Assembly: GCF_003201955.1 (NCBI RefSeq)
Contig: NZ_QJJM01000001.1
Span: 434,001 to 498,000 of the forward strand
Direction: 5' to 3'
DNA: 64,000 nt
Source: Blastomonas natatoria
GTDB taxonomy: Bacteria; Pseudomonadota; Alphaproteobacteria; Sphingomonadales; Sphingomonadaceae
Below are positions 45,284 to 54,010 of this stretch, piece after piece (within the stretch, counting starts at the first letter, position 1; every line of letters starts with the position of its first letter). The notes under the pieces were generated by a model. It worked only from the letters and a program-made list of their open reading frames with translations, ran no database searches and was not told the origin of the DNA. A program made the position numbers and the translations under genes.

Positions 45284-45706
45284 ATGACCGATCCTGCGCC
45301 CGTAATCCAGAGCCTGTTTGCCGGGCTGCCCGTCTTCATGCTGCATCTCGGCACCGCGACTGTCGCCTGGGCGCTCGCGCTGGCCCTGTACATGTGGATC
45401 ACGCCGCACAAGGAATTCGCGTTGATCCGCAATGGCAACGTCTCGGCGGCAGTGTCGCTGGGTGGAGCAGGCCTTGGACTGGCTGTCCCGCTTGCCTTCT
45501 GCCTCGCTGCCTCGGTCAATGTATGGGATGTCCTCATCTGGGGGAGCGTGACCCTGATCCTGCAGCTGATCGCCTTTCGCGCGGTCGATCTGGCAATCGG
45601 CAACCTGTCGAAGCGGATCGAGGAAGATCAGCTCGCAGCAGCAATCTTTCTGGCGATGACCAAGGTTGCGCTCGCCGCCCTCAACGCGGCCGCGGTTGCC
45701 GGATAA
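45284..45706 (+). CDS. DUF350 membrane protein
   Basis: A protein of about 140 residues with four membrane helices and the DUF350 pattern (HKEFALIRNGNVSAAVSLGGAG near helix 1 and VDLAIGNLSKRIEEDQLAAA between helices). DUF350 genes often sit beside glutathionylspermidine-synthetase-like ATP-grasp genes; here the neighbour, divergently transcribed, is also an ATP-grasp gene. I use ATG 45284; a TTG at 45248 with an upstream AGAAGGGGAG is an alternative that would add 12 residues. Function unknown. Confidence 0.8.
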   Translation: MTDPAPVIQSLFAGLPVFMLHLGTATVAWALALALYMWITPHKEFALIRNGNVSAAVSLGGAGLGLAVPLAFCLAASVNVWDVLIWGSVTLILQLIAFRAVDLAIGNLSKRIEEDQLAAAIFLAMTKVALAALNAAAVAG

Positions 45707-45710
45707 GCGA

Positions 45711-45740
45711 ATGGCGGAACCGCTTGCGCGGCCCCGCCAT
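45711..45740. terminator. hairpin between convergent DUF350 and barrel genes
   Basis: ATGGCGG...CCGCCAT enclose an inner CCGC-TTGC-GCGG, giving a stable stem of 7 plus 4 bp right after the DUF350 stop and 21 bp after the barrel gene stop. No T-run. Confidence 0.55.
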
Positions 45741-45760
45741 CGGCTTTCGAGATCGGTCGA

Positions 45761-46606
45761 TCAGAAGCGGAACGCAGTGGTCACGCGGATCGAATGGAAC
45801 TCGAAATTCGGATCGCTGCGACGCATATCGGTCTCGCCGGCGCGCAGCAGGAACGGATTGGTCGCAGGCGCGGTGCCCGGACCCACGTTCACGACATAAT
45901 CGTCATTGGTATAGGTGTTGTAGAGATATTCGAGGCCGATCGTCATGTTGTTGGCGATCTTGGCTTCGACGCCGCCACCGGCCTGCCAACCCCACGACCA
46001 GTCCTTGCCGTTGCGCGGCGTGAAGGCATTGGCGCCATTGGTGGTGCGGAAGCTGTTGTCGATGCGGCCATAGCTAGCGCCGCCGGTGCCGTAGAACAGG
46101 ATGCCGCCGCCCGGGGTATAGCCTGCGCGGGCGCGCGCCGAGATGGCATAATCCAGTTCGCGGGTGAACACGTAGTTGGCGGGGGTCGAGCTGAATGCGG
46201 TCACCGAATCCTTGGCTTCCGACCGGCTGCCTTCGACGAGCGCACCGATCACGAAATTGCCGTAGCGCTTGTCGGCGCCGATACGGATGCCGTATTCGAT
46301 GTCATTCTGGTCCTGACGGCAGCCATCGCCGGCAATAGCGGTGCGTGCCGAACCGCGGCAGAAGCCGGGGTTGAAGGCATTGGCGCCAGAGGTCGTGAAC
46401 ACGCCATCGCTATAATCGCCGTCGCCGTTTGTGTCGAAATTGACGCCTTCATCGCGCGGGCTGGACTGGGCGGAATAGCCGAAATGGCCACCGACATAGA
46501 CGCCGTCGAAATCGGTATCTTCCTTGGCCGTCTGGGCAAAGGCCGGGGTCGCCAGCATTGCAACCGCGATGGCCGACAGTGCGGAGAATTTGATGGGGGT
46601 TTTCAT
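45761..46606 (-). CDS. outer-membrane beta-barrel protein (porin/Omp25-like)
   Basis: A 281-residue protein with signal peptide MKTPIKFSALSAIAVAMLATPAFA and an eight-strand-type barrel: FDGVYVGGHFGYSAQ at the start, IEYGIRIGADKRYGNFVIGA, ISARARAGYTPGGGILFYGTGGASYG, WSWGWQAGGGVEAKIANNMTIGLEYLY, and a terminal VTTAFRF. A loop with NGDGDYSDG could bind calcium. It is a surface structural or immunodominant protein in the family; a porin function is not shown. Confidence 0.87.
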   Translation of the reverse strand: MKTPIKFSALSAIAVAMLATPAFAQTAKEDTDFDGVYVGGHFGYSAQSSPRDEGVNFDTNGDGDYSDGVFTTSGANAFNPGFCRGSARTAIAGDGCRQDQNDIEYGIRIGADKRYGNFVIGALVEGSRSEAKDSVTAFSSTPANYVFTRELDYAISARARAGYTPGGGILFYGTGGASYGRIDNSFRTTNGANAFTPRNGKDWSWGWQAGGGVEAKIANNMTIGLEYLYNTYTNDDYVVNVGPGTAPATNPFLLRAGETDMRRSDPNFEFHSIRVTTAFRF

Positions 46607-46920
46607 ATTTTCGCGTCCTTGCGTTTTTGTATTCAGACGGATGCCAAACCTACAGATGGCGATCGAGTTCCACAGTCTACCGCTTTGCAGCTTGTATGTT
46701 GTGTTTTTGTCACATGATTACCGCCAGCTATGCTTAACATGAACCAGGAATTAATGAGAAATTCGTCGAGTGTTCATCAACATGGTGGAGTTGGACTGTG
46801 CAGCTCGATCTTTTCTCATATTGCCGAAATGGGTCCGGCACCGCTTGATTCTGCTGGCAGCGGGGCTAGCGTCGCAATTATGCACAAGTCCGATCTGGGT
46901 TCCCTTGTTCCGGTAGAGCG
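46607..46920. other. AT-rich divergent promoter region, no gene
   Basis: About 314 bp between the barrel gene and the serine protease gene, notably AT-richer than the neighbouring genes (for example GTGTTTTTGTCACATGATT near 46701). It probably holds both promoters. I see no repeat or RNA gene. Confidence 0.45.
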
Positions 46921-47757
46921 ATGAGCAAACGCCGCAGTTCCAATCGCGCAGGATGCCTGCCCTGGGTGCTGGGCGGGATTCTGCTGCTCGTCTGGTTCGG
47001 GGGAGATCGCGGAGAATGGGCGGACACTCCGCTGAGTGTCGAGCAGTTCGATCCGCGCAGTCCCCGCCGGCCCATGCCCGACATCGGCGAGGGTTTCGTG
47101 ATCGCCGATCTGGGACCACAACAGGATAGCCAGGGAACGGCCTTTGCCGTCGATCGCGATGGGACCTGGCTGACTGCGGAGCATGTCACGAATGGCTGCG
47201 ACCGGATCGGGCTGGTCGCGAGCGATGGCATCGACGCGATTTCCGACGTGTTCGAAAGCCGCGAGGCCGATGTCTCGGTGATCCGATCGGGACCGTTGCC
47301 GGATTTTGCGCTGGCACTGACCGAAGAACTGCCGGAAGAAGGCAGTCTGGGCTATCATATGGGCTTTCCGGCCGGAAATCCTTCGGTGGTCGTGTCGCGC
47401 TTCCTGGGCGCGGCCTATGCGACGCGCGGCGGGCCGGGCGGACAGAGCGAACCGATCCTCGCTTGGGCAGAGGGCGATCGCCTGCCCGATTTCGATGGGC
47501 CTCTCGGCGGGATCAGCGGCGGACCGACTTTTGACGAACAGGGCCGCGTGGTGGGGGTCAATGCGGCATCGACGCCGCGCCGGGGCAGGGTACTGACCAC
47601 CGACCCCATGGCAATCCTGCGACTGGTCGTCGCCAGCGCGGCGGTCGACGATCGAGGCGAGGTTGCAGATCTTTCGACACCCGATCTGGCCGTGCAACTC
47701 TTCCAGGTGCTGCTCGATCGCGGCATCATCCGGCAGGTCTATTGCGATGTCCGCTAG
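46921..47757 (+). CDS. trypsin-like serine protease, membrane-anchored
   Basis: A 278-residue protein with one N-terminal membrane helix (LPWVLGGILLLVWFGG) and a periplasmic trypsin/DegS-like fold. The catalytic triad is visible: His in TWLTAEHVTN, Asp in EADVSVIR and Ser in GGISGGPTFDEQG. No PDZ domain is present. Substrate unknown; it may be a stress-response protease. Its Gly-rich loop TRGGPGGQSEPI lies between Asp and Ser. Confidence 0.85.
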   Translation: MSKRRSSNRAGCLPWVLGGILLLVWFGGDRGEWADTPLSVEQFDPRSPRRPMPDIGEGFVIADLGPQQDSQGTAFAVDRDGTWLTAEHVTNGCDRIGLVASDGIDAISDVFESREADVSVIRSGPLPDFALALTEELPEEGSLGYHMGFPAGNPSVVVSRFLGAAYATRGGPGGQSEPILAWAEGDRLPDFDGPLGGISGGPTFDEQGRVVGVNAASTPRRGRVLTTDPMAILRLVVASAAVDDRGEVADLSTPDLAVQLFQVLLDRGIIRQVYCDVR

Positions 47758-47799
47758 GGCTGGCTAAAGGCCCGGCACGCAATTGCCAGAACGGACCCC

Positions 47800-48120
47800 A
47801 TGATGACCGAGACCCCGGAAAGCCCCGAACAGACCCCCGCCGCCGTGAGTGGCGCTGCGGACGTGCCGCCGGACCGGCTCGCGATCAATCCGCGCAGCCC
47901 CCATTTCGACGCCGATCTGCTGGGCCGGGGCATCGGCATCCGGTTCAAGGGTGTCGAAAAGAACAATGTCGAGGAATATTGCATTTCCGAAGGCTGGATT
48001 CGGGTTCAGGCCGGCAAGACCATGGACCGCAAGGGCCAGCCGCTGACCCTGAAGCTGAGTGGCCCGGTCGAGGCCTGGTACAAGGATCTGGGCGAGGACG
48101 CGCCGGTCGCCAGGGTCTGA
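47800..48120 (+). CDS. DUF3297 family protein
   Basis: A 106-residue protein with the DUF3297 core: PPDRLAINPRSPHFDADLLG, GIGIRFKGVEKNNVEEYCI and EGWIRVQAGKTMDRKGQPLT. This family is widespread in alphaproteobacteria and has no known function. The family core is well conserved; only the N-terminal tail (PESPEQTPAAV) is variable. The gene follows the protease gene by 42 bp on the same strand. Confidence 0.9.
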   Translation: MMTETPESPEQTPAAVSGAADVPPDRLAINPRSPHFDADLLGRGIGIRFKGVEKNNVEEYCISEGWIRVQAGKTMDRKGQPLTLKLSGPVEAWYKDLGEDAPVARV

Positions 48121-48142
48121 TGCCCTGATCGGCTGCCGGTCA

Positions 48143-48889
48143 TCAGCTTCCGGTCGCGGCGATCAGGTCGCCGATCGGATCGACCGCCAGACGCGGTACC
48201 GGCCCGGGTGAAGCCTGCGCCGTCGCCTTGCCCGTCTTGTCCTGCTGTTTCAGATATTTCGCATATTCGCGGCGCTGCTTTTCGATCTCCTTCAGCCGGC
48301 GCTTGGCCTCCTTCTCGGCCTGACGCTGTGCCTTGCGCTCTTCGCGGCTGAGCCTGGCCGGTCCGGTGTCGGCAGAGGCGATCTGCACGGGGGGTGTCTG
48401 CAACCGGCTCGGCGCGCGGCCCTGCGGATAGATGAATCCGTGCACCGGATAGCGCGTCGTGCCCAGCGCGCCGATCGGCGTGAACCAGACGCGAACCTCG
48501 CTCCAGTCATTGGCGGCTGACACGTCCTCGGCCAGAACATTGCGCTCGATCTGTCCCTTGCGGCCGTCGATCGGCGACCAGTTGGCATGATCGAGCAGCA
48601 CTCGGCGCTTGTCGAGCACCTTGGCCACCGTCGCGACATGGCCAAGCTGCATCGAGCGATAGGGCTTGAACGCCATCACCGCGCCGACCGCAGGCCGCTG
48701 GCCGCGCTGGTATTTCCCTTCCGCCTGCTGCCACCAGCTGTGCGCATCGCCATAGATCTCGATGCCGCTTACCTGCCGTGCATAGGGCACGCATTGCAGC
48801 AGCGGCTCCTGCGCATTTGCAGGCTTAACCGCGACCAGTAACGCGGCGGCCATCGCCAGAACGGGCAAGGGGGCAATGCGAGGAGCCAT
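48143..48889 (-). CDS. secreted CHAP-domain peptidoglycan amidase/endopeptidase
   Basis: A 248-residue protein: signal peptide (cleavage after KPANAQ), a CHAP domain with catalytic Cys in LQCVPYARQVSGIEIYGDA and His in LGHVATVAKV, followed by ANWSPI, and a C-terminal strongly charged coiled coil (EERKAQRQAEKEAKRRLKEI). CHAP enzymes cleave peptidoglycan cross-bridges. The charged tail may anchor it at the wall. Divergent from the aquaporin gene. Convergent with DUF3297. Confidence 0.88.
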   Translation of the reverse strand: MAPRIAPLPVLAMAAALLVAVKPANAQEPLLQCVPYARQVSGIEIYGDAHSWWQQAEGKYQRGQRPAVGAVMAFKPYRSMQLGHVATVAKVLDKRRVLLDHANWSPIDGRKGQIERNVLAEDVSAANDWSEVRVWFTPIGALGTTRYPVHGFIYPQGRAPSRLQTPPVQIASADTGPARLSREERKAQRQAEKEAKRRLKEIEKQRREYAKYLKQQDKTGKATAQASPGPVPRLAVDPIGDLIAATGS

Positions 48890-49017
48890 CGCGGCAAAAT
48901 TGCGGCAAAATGGTTGACGAAAAGTTTACCCAAACCCCTGCGTGTTTCCGCTTGTCGCAAACCTGCGCTCGCTTCAGCGTGCCGCCATCGCATGAGGACG
49001 ATTCGAGGGGGCAACAG

Positions 49018-49695
49018 ATGGGACAAGGCACGCGGCGGCTGGTCGCTGAGGGGCTGGGATCGGGGCTGCTGTTCGCCTGTGTCGTGGGCTCAGGGATCAT
49101 GGCCGAGGCGCTGGCAGGCGGCAATGTCGCGATCGCGCTGCTTGGCAACACGCTGGCGACCGGCGCGATCCTCTACGTGCTGATCACGATCCTTGGGCCC
49201 ATATCCGGCGCGCACTTCAATCCGGCTGTGACTTTGGTGATGCGGCTGCGCGGGGAGATCGGAAGCCGCGAGGCGCTGGCCTTCGTGGTCGTGCAACTGG
49301 CGGGCGGGATTATCGGCATCTGGGTGACGCATCTGATGTTCGACCTGCCGATCCTGCAGCTTTCCACCAAGGCGCGCGCGGGGATCGGCAACTGGACGGG
49401 TGAGTTCGTCGCCACCTTCGGCCTGTTGCTGACCATTCTGGGCGCGGTACGATACCGTCCGGACAATGTGCCTGCGGCCGTCGCGCTGTATATCGTCGCG
49501 GGATACTGGTTCACCAGTTCGACCAGCTTTGCCAATCCGGCGATTGCGGTCGCGCGGTCCTTGTCGAACAGCTTTGCCGGGATCGCGCCGCAGGATGTGC
49601 CGCTGTTCATCGTGGCGCAGCTTGCAGGCGCGCTTGCGGCCTATGCGGTGGGGCGGAGGCTGTTTGTGGAAGAACTGCCCAGTCCGCAACCGTAG
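49018..49695 (+). CDS. aquaporin/MIP family channel
   Basis: A 225-residue six-helix channel with both NPA boxes: [11 protein letters not shown] in the first half and [17 protein letters not shown] in the second. ATG 49018 has GAGGGGG about 7 bases upstream. The second-half sequence around [14 protein letters not shown] resembles the aquaglyceroporin-like channels often found in arsenic operons, but no ars genes are nearby. It probably conducts water or small neutral solutes. Followed by a palindromic repeat. Confidence 0.9.
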   Translation: MGQGTRRLVAEGLGSGLLFACVVGSGIMAEALAGGNVAIALLGNTLATGAILYVLITILGPISGAHFNPAVTLVMRLRGEIGSREALAFVVVQLAGGIIGIWVTHLMFDLPILQLSTKARAGIGNWTGEFVATFGLLLTILGAVRYRPDNVPAAVALYIVAGYWFTSSTSFANPAIAVARSLSNSFAGIAPQDVPLFIVAQLAGALAAYAVGRRLFVEELPSPQP

Positions 49696-49701
49696 CGCTA
49701 T

Positions 49702-49785
49702 GTCCCTCGACTACGCTCGGGACAAACGGAAGAGGGGTGCAGGGCCTTTCCTGATCACCGTTTGTCCCGAGCGAAGTCGAGGGAC
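49702..49785. repeat. palindromic repeat, family B
   Basis: Arms of 28 bp (49702-49729 and 49758-49785) are inverted copies with one mismatch; the core is TCGACTACGCTCGGGAC. A related shorter pair lies at 52848-52925. It sits between the aquaporin gene and rimO. Confidence 0.85.
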
Positions 49786-49870
49786 GTTGCACCGGGCCTG
49801 TCCTCCTGACGCTCACACCACGACTTCCCTCATGACAAAGCCGTGCAAAACGCCTATGCGCGCGGCCATC

Positions 49871-51253
49871 ATGTCCAGCCCCATCACTATTCCCGCCCCG
49901 CCGAAAGTCGGCATGGTCTCGCTCGGCTGCCCGAAAGCCCTGGTCGATTCCGAACGCATCCTCACCAAGCTGCGCGCCGAGGGCTATCAGATGTCCGGCG
50001 ATTATGCCGGTGCCGATGTCGTGCTGGTCAACACCTGCGGATTCCTCGACAGCGCCAAGGAAGAGAGCCTCGAGGCGATCGGCGAGGCTATGGCGGAAAA
50101 TGGCCGGGTCATCGTCACCGGCTGCATGGGTAACGAGGCCGATGTCATCCGCGCGCGCTTCCCCGATGTGCTCGCAGTCACCGGCGCGCACCAATATGAG
50201 GACGTGGTGCAGGCCGTCCACGATGCCGCCCCGCCTGCGCGCGGTGCGTTCATCGATCTGGTGCCCGAAGGCGGCATCAAGCTGACCCCGCGCCATTACA
50301 GCTATCTGAAGATTTCCGAAGGCTGCAACCATCGCTGCTCGTTCTGCATCATCCCCAGCCTGCGCGGCGATCTCGTCAGCCGCCGCATCGATGCGGTGCT
50401 GCGCGAGGCGGAAAAGCTGGTCGCGGCCGGCACGCGCGAACTGCTCGTCATCAGCCAGGATACTTCGGCTTATGGCGTCGATACAAGGCACGAACCGCGC
50501 GACTGGAAGGGCCGGCAGGTCCGCGCGCACATGACCGATCTGGCCCGCGAGCTGGGCGGATTGCGCACGGCAAAGGGCAAGGCGCCCTGGGTGCGGCTGC
50601 ATTATGTCTATCCCTATCCGCATGTCGACCAGGTCATCCCGCTGATGGCCGAAGGGCTGCTCACCCCCTATCTCGACATCCCGTTCCAGCACGCTGCGCC
50701 GTCGGTCCTCAAGCGCATGAAGCGCCCGGCGAACGAGGCCAAGGTGCTCGACCGGATCAAGGCCTGGCGCGGAATTGCACCCGACATCACCATCCGCTCG
50801 TCGTTCGTCGTCGGCTTTCCCGGCGAGACGGAAGCTGATTTCCAGTATCTGCTCGACTGGCTCGACGAGGCGCAGCTCGACCGCGTCGGCGGCTTCCGCT
50901 TCGAACCGGTCGAGGGCGCGGCGGCGAACAGCCTGTCCGATCCGGTGCCCGAGGAGGTCAAGGAAGAGCGCTACCAGCGCCTGATGCAGAAGACCGCCGC
51001 GATCAGTGCCGCCAAGCTCGCCGCAAAGGTGGGCCGCACGCTGCCCGTCATCATCGATGAGGTGGGCGAACCCGACGAGGAAGACGGCTCAGTCGGCGCG
51101 ACCGGTCGCTCGCAGGCCGATGCGCCCGAGATCGACGGCCATGTGTATCTGCGTGACGTGCCGCAGGGGCTGGAGCCCGGGTCGTTCGTCGATGTACTCG
51201 TCGAGGATGCCGACGAGCATGATCTGTACGGGGTGGTTGCCGGGCAGGCGTGA
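49871..51253 (+). CDS. rimO: ribosomal protein S12 methylthiotransferase RimO
   Basis: A radical-SAM methylthiotransferase of about 460 residues. The N-terminal UPF0004 domain holds Cys in [29 protein letters not shown] and [10 protein letters not shown]; the radical SAM Cys are CNHRCSFC; the C-terminal TRAM domain follows. It methylthiolates the conserved Asp of ribosomal protein S12. I use ATG 49871; in-frame ATGs at 49832 and 49856 would add 13 or 5 residues, and no ribosome site decides between them. Residues about 400-415 ([17 protein letters not shown]) are a family-variable loop. Confidence 0.93.
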   Translation: MSSPITIPAPPKVGMVSLGCPKALVDSERILTKLRAEGYQMSGDYAGADVVLVNTCGFLDSAKEESLEAIGEAMAENGRVIVTGCMGNEADVIRARFPDVLAVTGAHQYEDVVQAVHDAAPPARGAFIDLVPEGGIKLTPRHYSYLKISEGCNHRCSFCIIPSLRGDLVSRRIDAVLREAEKLVAAGTRELLVISQDTSAYGVDTRHEPRDWKGRQVRAHMTDLARELGGLRTAKGKAPWVRLHYVYPYPHVDQVIPLMAEGLLTPYLDIPFQHAAPSVLKRMKRPANEAKVLDRIKAWRGIAPDITIRSSFVVGFPGETEADFQYLLDWLDEAQLDRVGGFRFEPVEGAAANSLSDPVPEEVKEERYQRLMQKTAAISAAKLAAKVGRTLPVIIDEVGEPDEEDGSVGATGRSQADAPEIDGHVYLRDVPQGLEPGSFVDVLVEDADEHDLYGVVAGQA

Positions 51254-51388
51254 ATCGATCCGGGCGAGACACCGTACCTGCTGCCAACCGGGGCACCGCC
51301 CGTACGGCGATCGGGAGTGACGTTGCTCGATCCATATATCGTTAACCATTCCGTCCTAGGCTGAAATCTCCCAGATTTTGCCCAGACC

Positions 51389-52459
51389 GTGGATGGTGCC
51401 GTGCCCAAGTCTCGAACATTGCCAGCCGGACATGCACAACCCGGTCTTGCGGCCGTGATGATCGTCCGCAACGAGGAACGCTGCATCACCCGCTGCCTCG
51501 ACAGCGTGCGGCCATGGGTCGACAGGATGCTGGTTCTCGACACCGGCTCGACCGACAGCACCAGAGAGCTAGCCCGGCAAGCCGGCGCCGACGTGCACGA
51601 GATCGAATGGCCCGGCAGCTTCTCGGAGGCGCGCAATCGGTCGCTCGACCTGGCGGATGCGGACTGGAACCTGGTGATCGATGCAGACGAGTGGATCCTC
51701 TCCGGCGGCGAACTGCTGCGCGCCTGGTGCCGGAATCCTGCGCGCCTCGGCGTCGTCTGTCAGCGGAGCATGATCGAACTTGGCCAGGATGCGCCGGCCG
51801 CGGCTGCAAGGGCCGAGGGCCAGCACTGGATCACGCGTCTTCTGCCTCGCGGTGTACGCTATGAAGGCCGGGTCCACGAACAGGCAGCATCAGACCTGCC
51901 GCGGATCAGGCTGGAATTGCACCTCGGGCATGACGGATATCTCGACGCGCAGCTGAATGCCAAGCGCGATCGCAACGGCGCGCTGCTGCTGCTGGACCTC
52001 AAGGACAATCCCGGCGACCCGTACATCCTCTATCAACTCGGCAAGGAGGCCGAGGTGCGGCGCGAGTTCGGCGACGCGTGCCGATATTATCGACAGTCGC
52101 TGGAGGCTACCCCCGGCAGCGCCAACTGGCTGCACTGTCTTTCCACGCACTATCTGTACTGTCTGGGACAGACGGGTGATTTCGATACGGCCTTTGCCTT
52201 TGCCGACCAGAACATGACCCGCTGGGCGCATTCGCCCGACTTCTTCTTCGTCCTTGGCAATCTGGCGCTGGACAAGGCCATGACCGACCCTGCCAATGCG
52301 CTGGGCGAATGGATTCCGTTCGCTGCTGCCGCCTGGGAACAGTGCCTCGAGATCGGCGACCAGCCGTCGCTCGAAGGCAGCGTGCATGGTCGAGGCAGCC
52401 ATCTGGCGAGAATGAATCTGGAAGCGATCCGGTCGCAGATGCCCGGCCTCGCAGCCTGA
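51389..52459 (+). CDS. family 2 glycosyltransferase with TPR-like C-terminus
   Basis: A 356-residue protein starting at GTG 51389. The GT2 domain (about residues 20-190) has AVMIVRNEERCITRCLDSV, VLDTGSTDSTRELA and the metal-binding LVIDADEWI, close to the GT-A SunS-like glycosyltransferases. The C-terminal half has TPR-like helices (DPYILYQLGKEAEVRREFGDA, FVLGNLALDKAM). It transfers a sugar onto an unknown acceptor. It is followed by a repeat-rich intergenic region. Confidence 0.87.
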   Translation: MDGAVPKSRTLPAGHAQPGLAAVMIVRNEERCITRCLDSVRPWVDRMLVLDTGSTDSTRELARQAGADVHEIEWPGSFSEARNRSLDLADADWNLVIDADEWILSGGELLRAWCRNPARLGVVCQRSMIELGQDAPAAAARAEGQHWITRLLPRGVRYEGRVHEQAASDLPRIRLELHLGHDGYLDAQLNAKRDRNGALLLLDLKDNPGDPYILYQLGKEAEVRREFGDACRYYRQSLEATPGSANWLHCLSTHYLYCLGQTGDFDTAFAFADQNMTRWAHSPDFFFVLGNLALDKAMTDPANALGEWIPFAAAAWEQCLEIGDQPSLEGSVHGRGSHLARMNLEAIRSQMPGLAA

Positions 52460-52527
52460 GGGCGATCGGAAGATCGCCACTGTTGTCGCCTGCGCCTGTC
52501 GAATCCCGCGCCACCGGCAGCCCCCAA

Positions 52528-52732
52528 TCCCGCTCTCCGGCGAAAGCAGGAGACCAGGAGTCAGGACACGCGCCCGTGCCTCAACGCACGCTTCCCTTTG
52601 CGCCTTTGCGTGAAACGGCAGCTGAAAAGGTTTGCACGAAGCCGCGAAGACGCTTTCGAAGGCCCCAAGACCCTTCCCATCCCACCCGAAGTGCATGTCG
52701 CCCTGGATTCCGGCTTTCGCCGGAAAACGGGA
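52528..52732. repeat. split copy of palindromic repeat, family A
   Basis: Arms 52528-52557 and 52703-52732 are inverted copies with about 25 of 30 positions matching; each contains the TCCGGCGAAAGC core seen at 37752-37833. The 145-bp loop holds unrelated sequence, so this may be an expanded or composite element. Confidence 0.65.
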
Positions 52733-52764
52733 CAACTTCGCGTGCCTATGCGCGTCCCATCCCT

Positions 52765-52794
52765 GTCATGCTGAACTCGTTTCAGCATCTATCG
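52765..52794. repeat. single hairpin of palindromic repeat, family E
   Basis: GTCATGCTGAACTCGTTTCAGCATC contains the stem ATGCTGA/TCAGCAT and matches each arm of the 61487-61588 element. It appears to be a half element. Confidence 0.65.
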
Positions 52795-52847
52795 CGCCTC
52801 GGCAGCCGAAGCCGCTTGGGGAAAAATAGACCCTGAAACAAGCCTGT

Positions 52848-52925
52848 CCTGAGCGTAGTCGAAGGGGTCAGGGTGACGTTGTGTGATGTGTCGACAGTGG
52901 CGCAGGGCCTTCGACTGCGCTCAGG
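52848..52925. repeat. palindromic repeat, family B
   Basis: CCTGAGCGTAGTCGAAGG (52848-52865) and CCTTCGACTGCGCTCAGG (52908-52925) form an inverted repeat with one mismatch and resemble the 49702 element. The surrounding 52460-53014 region holds only repeat remnants and no gene that I can support. Confidence 0.75.
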
Positions 52926-53056
52926 CTGAGCGGAGGGATTGGCAGCTTTGGAGGCTCGCTAGAAAAAGCTGCCGTTCTGCAAAGGACCCCTTTGCGGTCA
53001 TTCTCTAAAGCGCTATGTTTGGTGAGAAAGCACGGTCGTCAGGGAGAGCCTTGGTG

Positions 53057-53305
53057 ATGTTACGCATACGCCCAACCATCATCGCGCTGGCCTGCTTGGC
53101 AAGTGCTTGCGCGATTTTCGCAGCTGCCTCGCTTCATGAGGGACTGCTTGAAGGCGGGAAAATGCTGGCCGATTGGGTGGCGACCCGCTGGACGGGCCAA
53201 CAGATCGAAGTTGTCATGCTATATGCCATGCCTGCTTCACTTGCCGTGATGGCGTTGAGCCTTGCCTTGATTTTTGCCTCGACGCTGAGCGCCAAGAAGC
53301 AATGA
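53057..53305 (+). CDS. small membrane protein, unknown
   Basis: An 82-residue protein with two hydrophobic helices (IIALACLASACAIFAAAS and MPASLAVMALSLALIFAS). ATG 53057 has AGGGAGAG about 9 bases upstream; an in-frame ATG at 53015 has no such site. No family recognised. It stands alone between repeats and the Lrp-family regulator gene. Confidence 0.5.
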   Translation: MLRIRPTIIALACLASACAIFAAASLHEGLLEGGKMLADWVATRWTGQQIEVVMLYAMPASLAVMALSLALIFASTLSAKKQ

Positions 53306-53413
53306 ACTGGTCATGGCAGGTTGTAGAATTGGTCCCATAGCCGCCATTCGTCGATTCACCCATAACTCGCCACAAGAACCGCAACAGCTAATCTTCAAAC
53401 GCGGACACTCTCC

Positions 53414-53875
53414 TCAAACCGGCAACCCGCCCTGCGCCTTCGCCTCTTTCAGCACGAAGCTCGTGCTGATCGCCTTGATGCCTGCAATCGGGCGGAGCTT
53501 GGTGTTCGCGAAGTCGGCATAGCTGTCGAGGTCGCGGCTGACGACGGTGAGGATATAGTCTGCGCCGCCGGTGACCTGGTGGCAGGCGATGACCTCGTCG
53601 AGATCGGCGACTGCTGCCTCGAAATCGCGGGTCACCGCTTCACCATGGTCGGCGATTTCGACGCTGACATAGGCGAGTACGCCGAGGCCCAGCGCGCGTC
53701 TGCTCAAGCGTGCGGCATATCCGCGGATCACGCCGTCCGCTTCCAGCCTGCGTACGCGCCGCCAGCAGGGCGAGGCGGACATGCCGACGGTTTCGGCGAG
53801 CTCGGCATTGGTCATGCGCCCGTTGTCCTGCAATGCGCGCAGGATGCGGATATCTTCTGCGTCCAGATCAATCAT
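53414..53875 (-). CDS. Lrp/AsnC-family transcriptional regulator
   Basis: A 153-residue Lrp-type regulator: HTH in LDAEDIRILRALQDNGRMTN to MSASPCWRRVRRLEADGVIRGY, then the RAM ligand-binding domain (VLAYVSVEI, CHQVTGGADYILTVVSRDL). It is divergent from phhA, and Lrp-family activators commonly control aromatic amino-acid hydroxylase genes in response to an amino acid. A short palindrome sits 3 bp before its start, consistent with autoregulation. Confidence 0.92.
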   Translation of the reverse strand: MIDLDAEDIRILRALQDNGRMTNAELAETVGMSASPCWRRVRRLEADGVIRGYAARLSRRALGLGVLAYVSVEIADHGEAVTRDFEAAVADLDEVIACHQVTGGADYILTVVSRDLDSYADFANTKLRPIAGIKAISTSFVLKEAKAQGGLPV

Positions 53876-53878
53876 GGG

Positions 53879-53891
53879 CAGGATTTACCTG
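53879..53891. promoter_or_regulatory. palindrome beside the Lrp gene start
   Basis: CAGG-ATTTA-CCTG is a perfect 4-bp inverted repeat with a 5-base A/T spacer, 3 bp upstream of the Lrp-family start codon. A near copy lies 71 bp away on the phhA side. Confidence 0.5.
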
Positions 53892-53949
53892 TATTGTGCA
53901 ATCAAGGGAAGGACCTTCTAAGACGAGGCGATATCGAGCAATGATAAGA

Positions 53950-53964
53950 CAGGATTTTTCCCTG
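53950..53964. promoter_or_regulatory. palindrome in the phhA promoter
   Basis: CAGG-ATTTTTC-CCTG is a 4-bp inverted repeat sharing the CAGGATTT half with the 53879 site. Two near-identical sites about seven helical turns apart flank the divergent promoter, a pattern expected for an Lrp octamer that wraps DNA. Confidence 0.5.
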
Positions 53965-54010
53965 CCCCGGTGCTATATGTCTCGCTCAGCATTCAACAGG
54001 GGACGCACCA

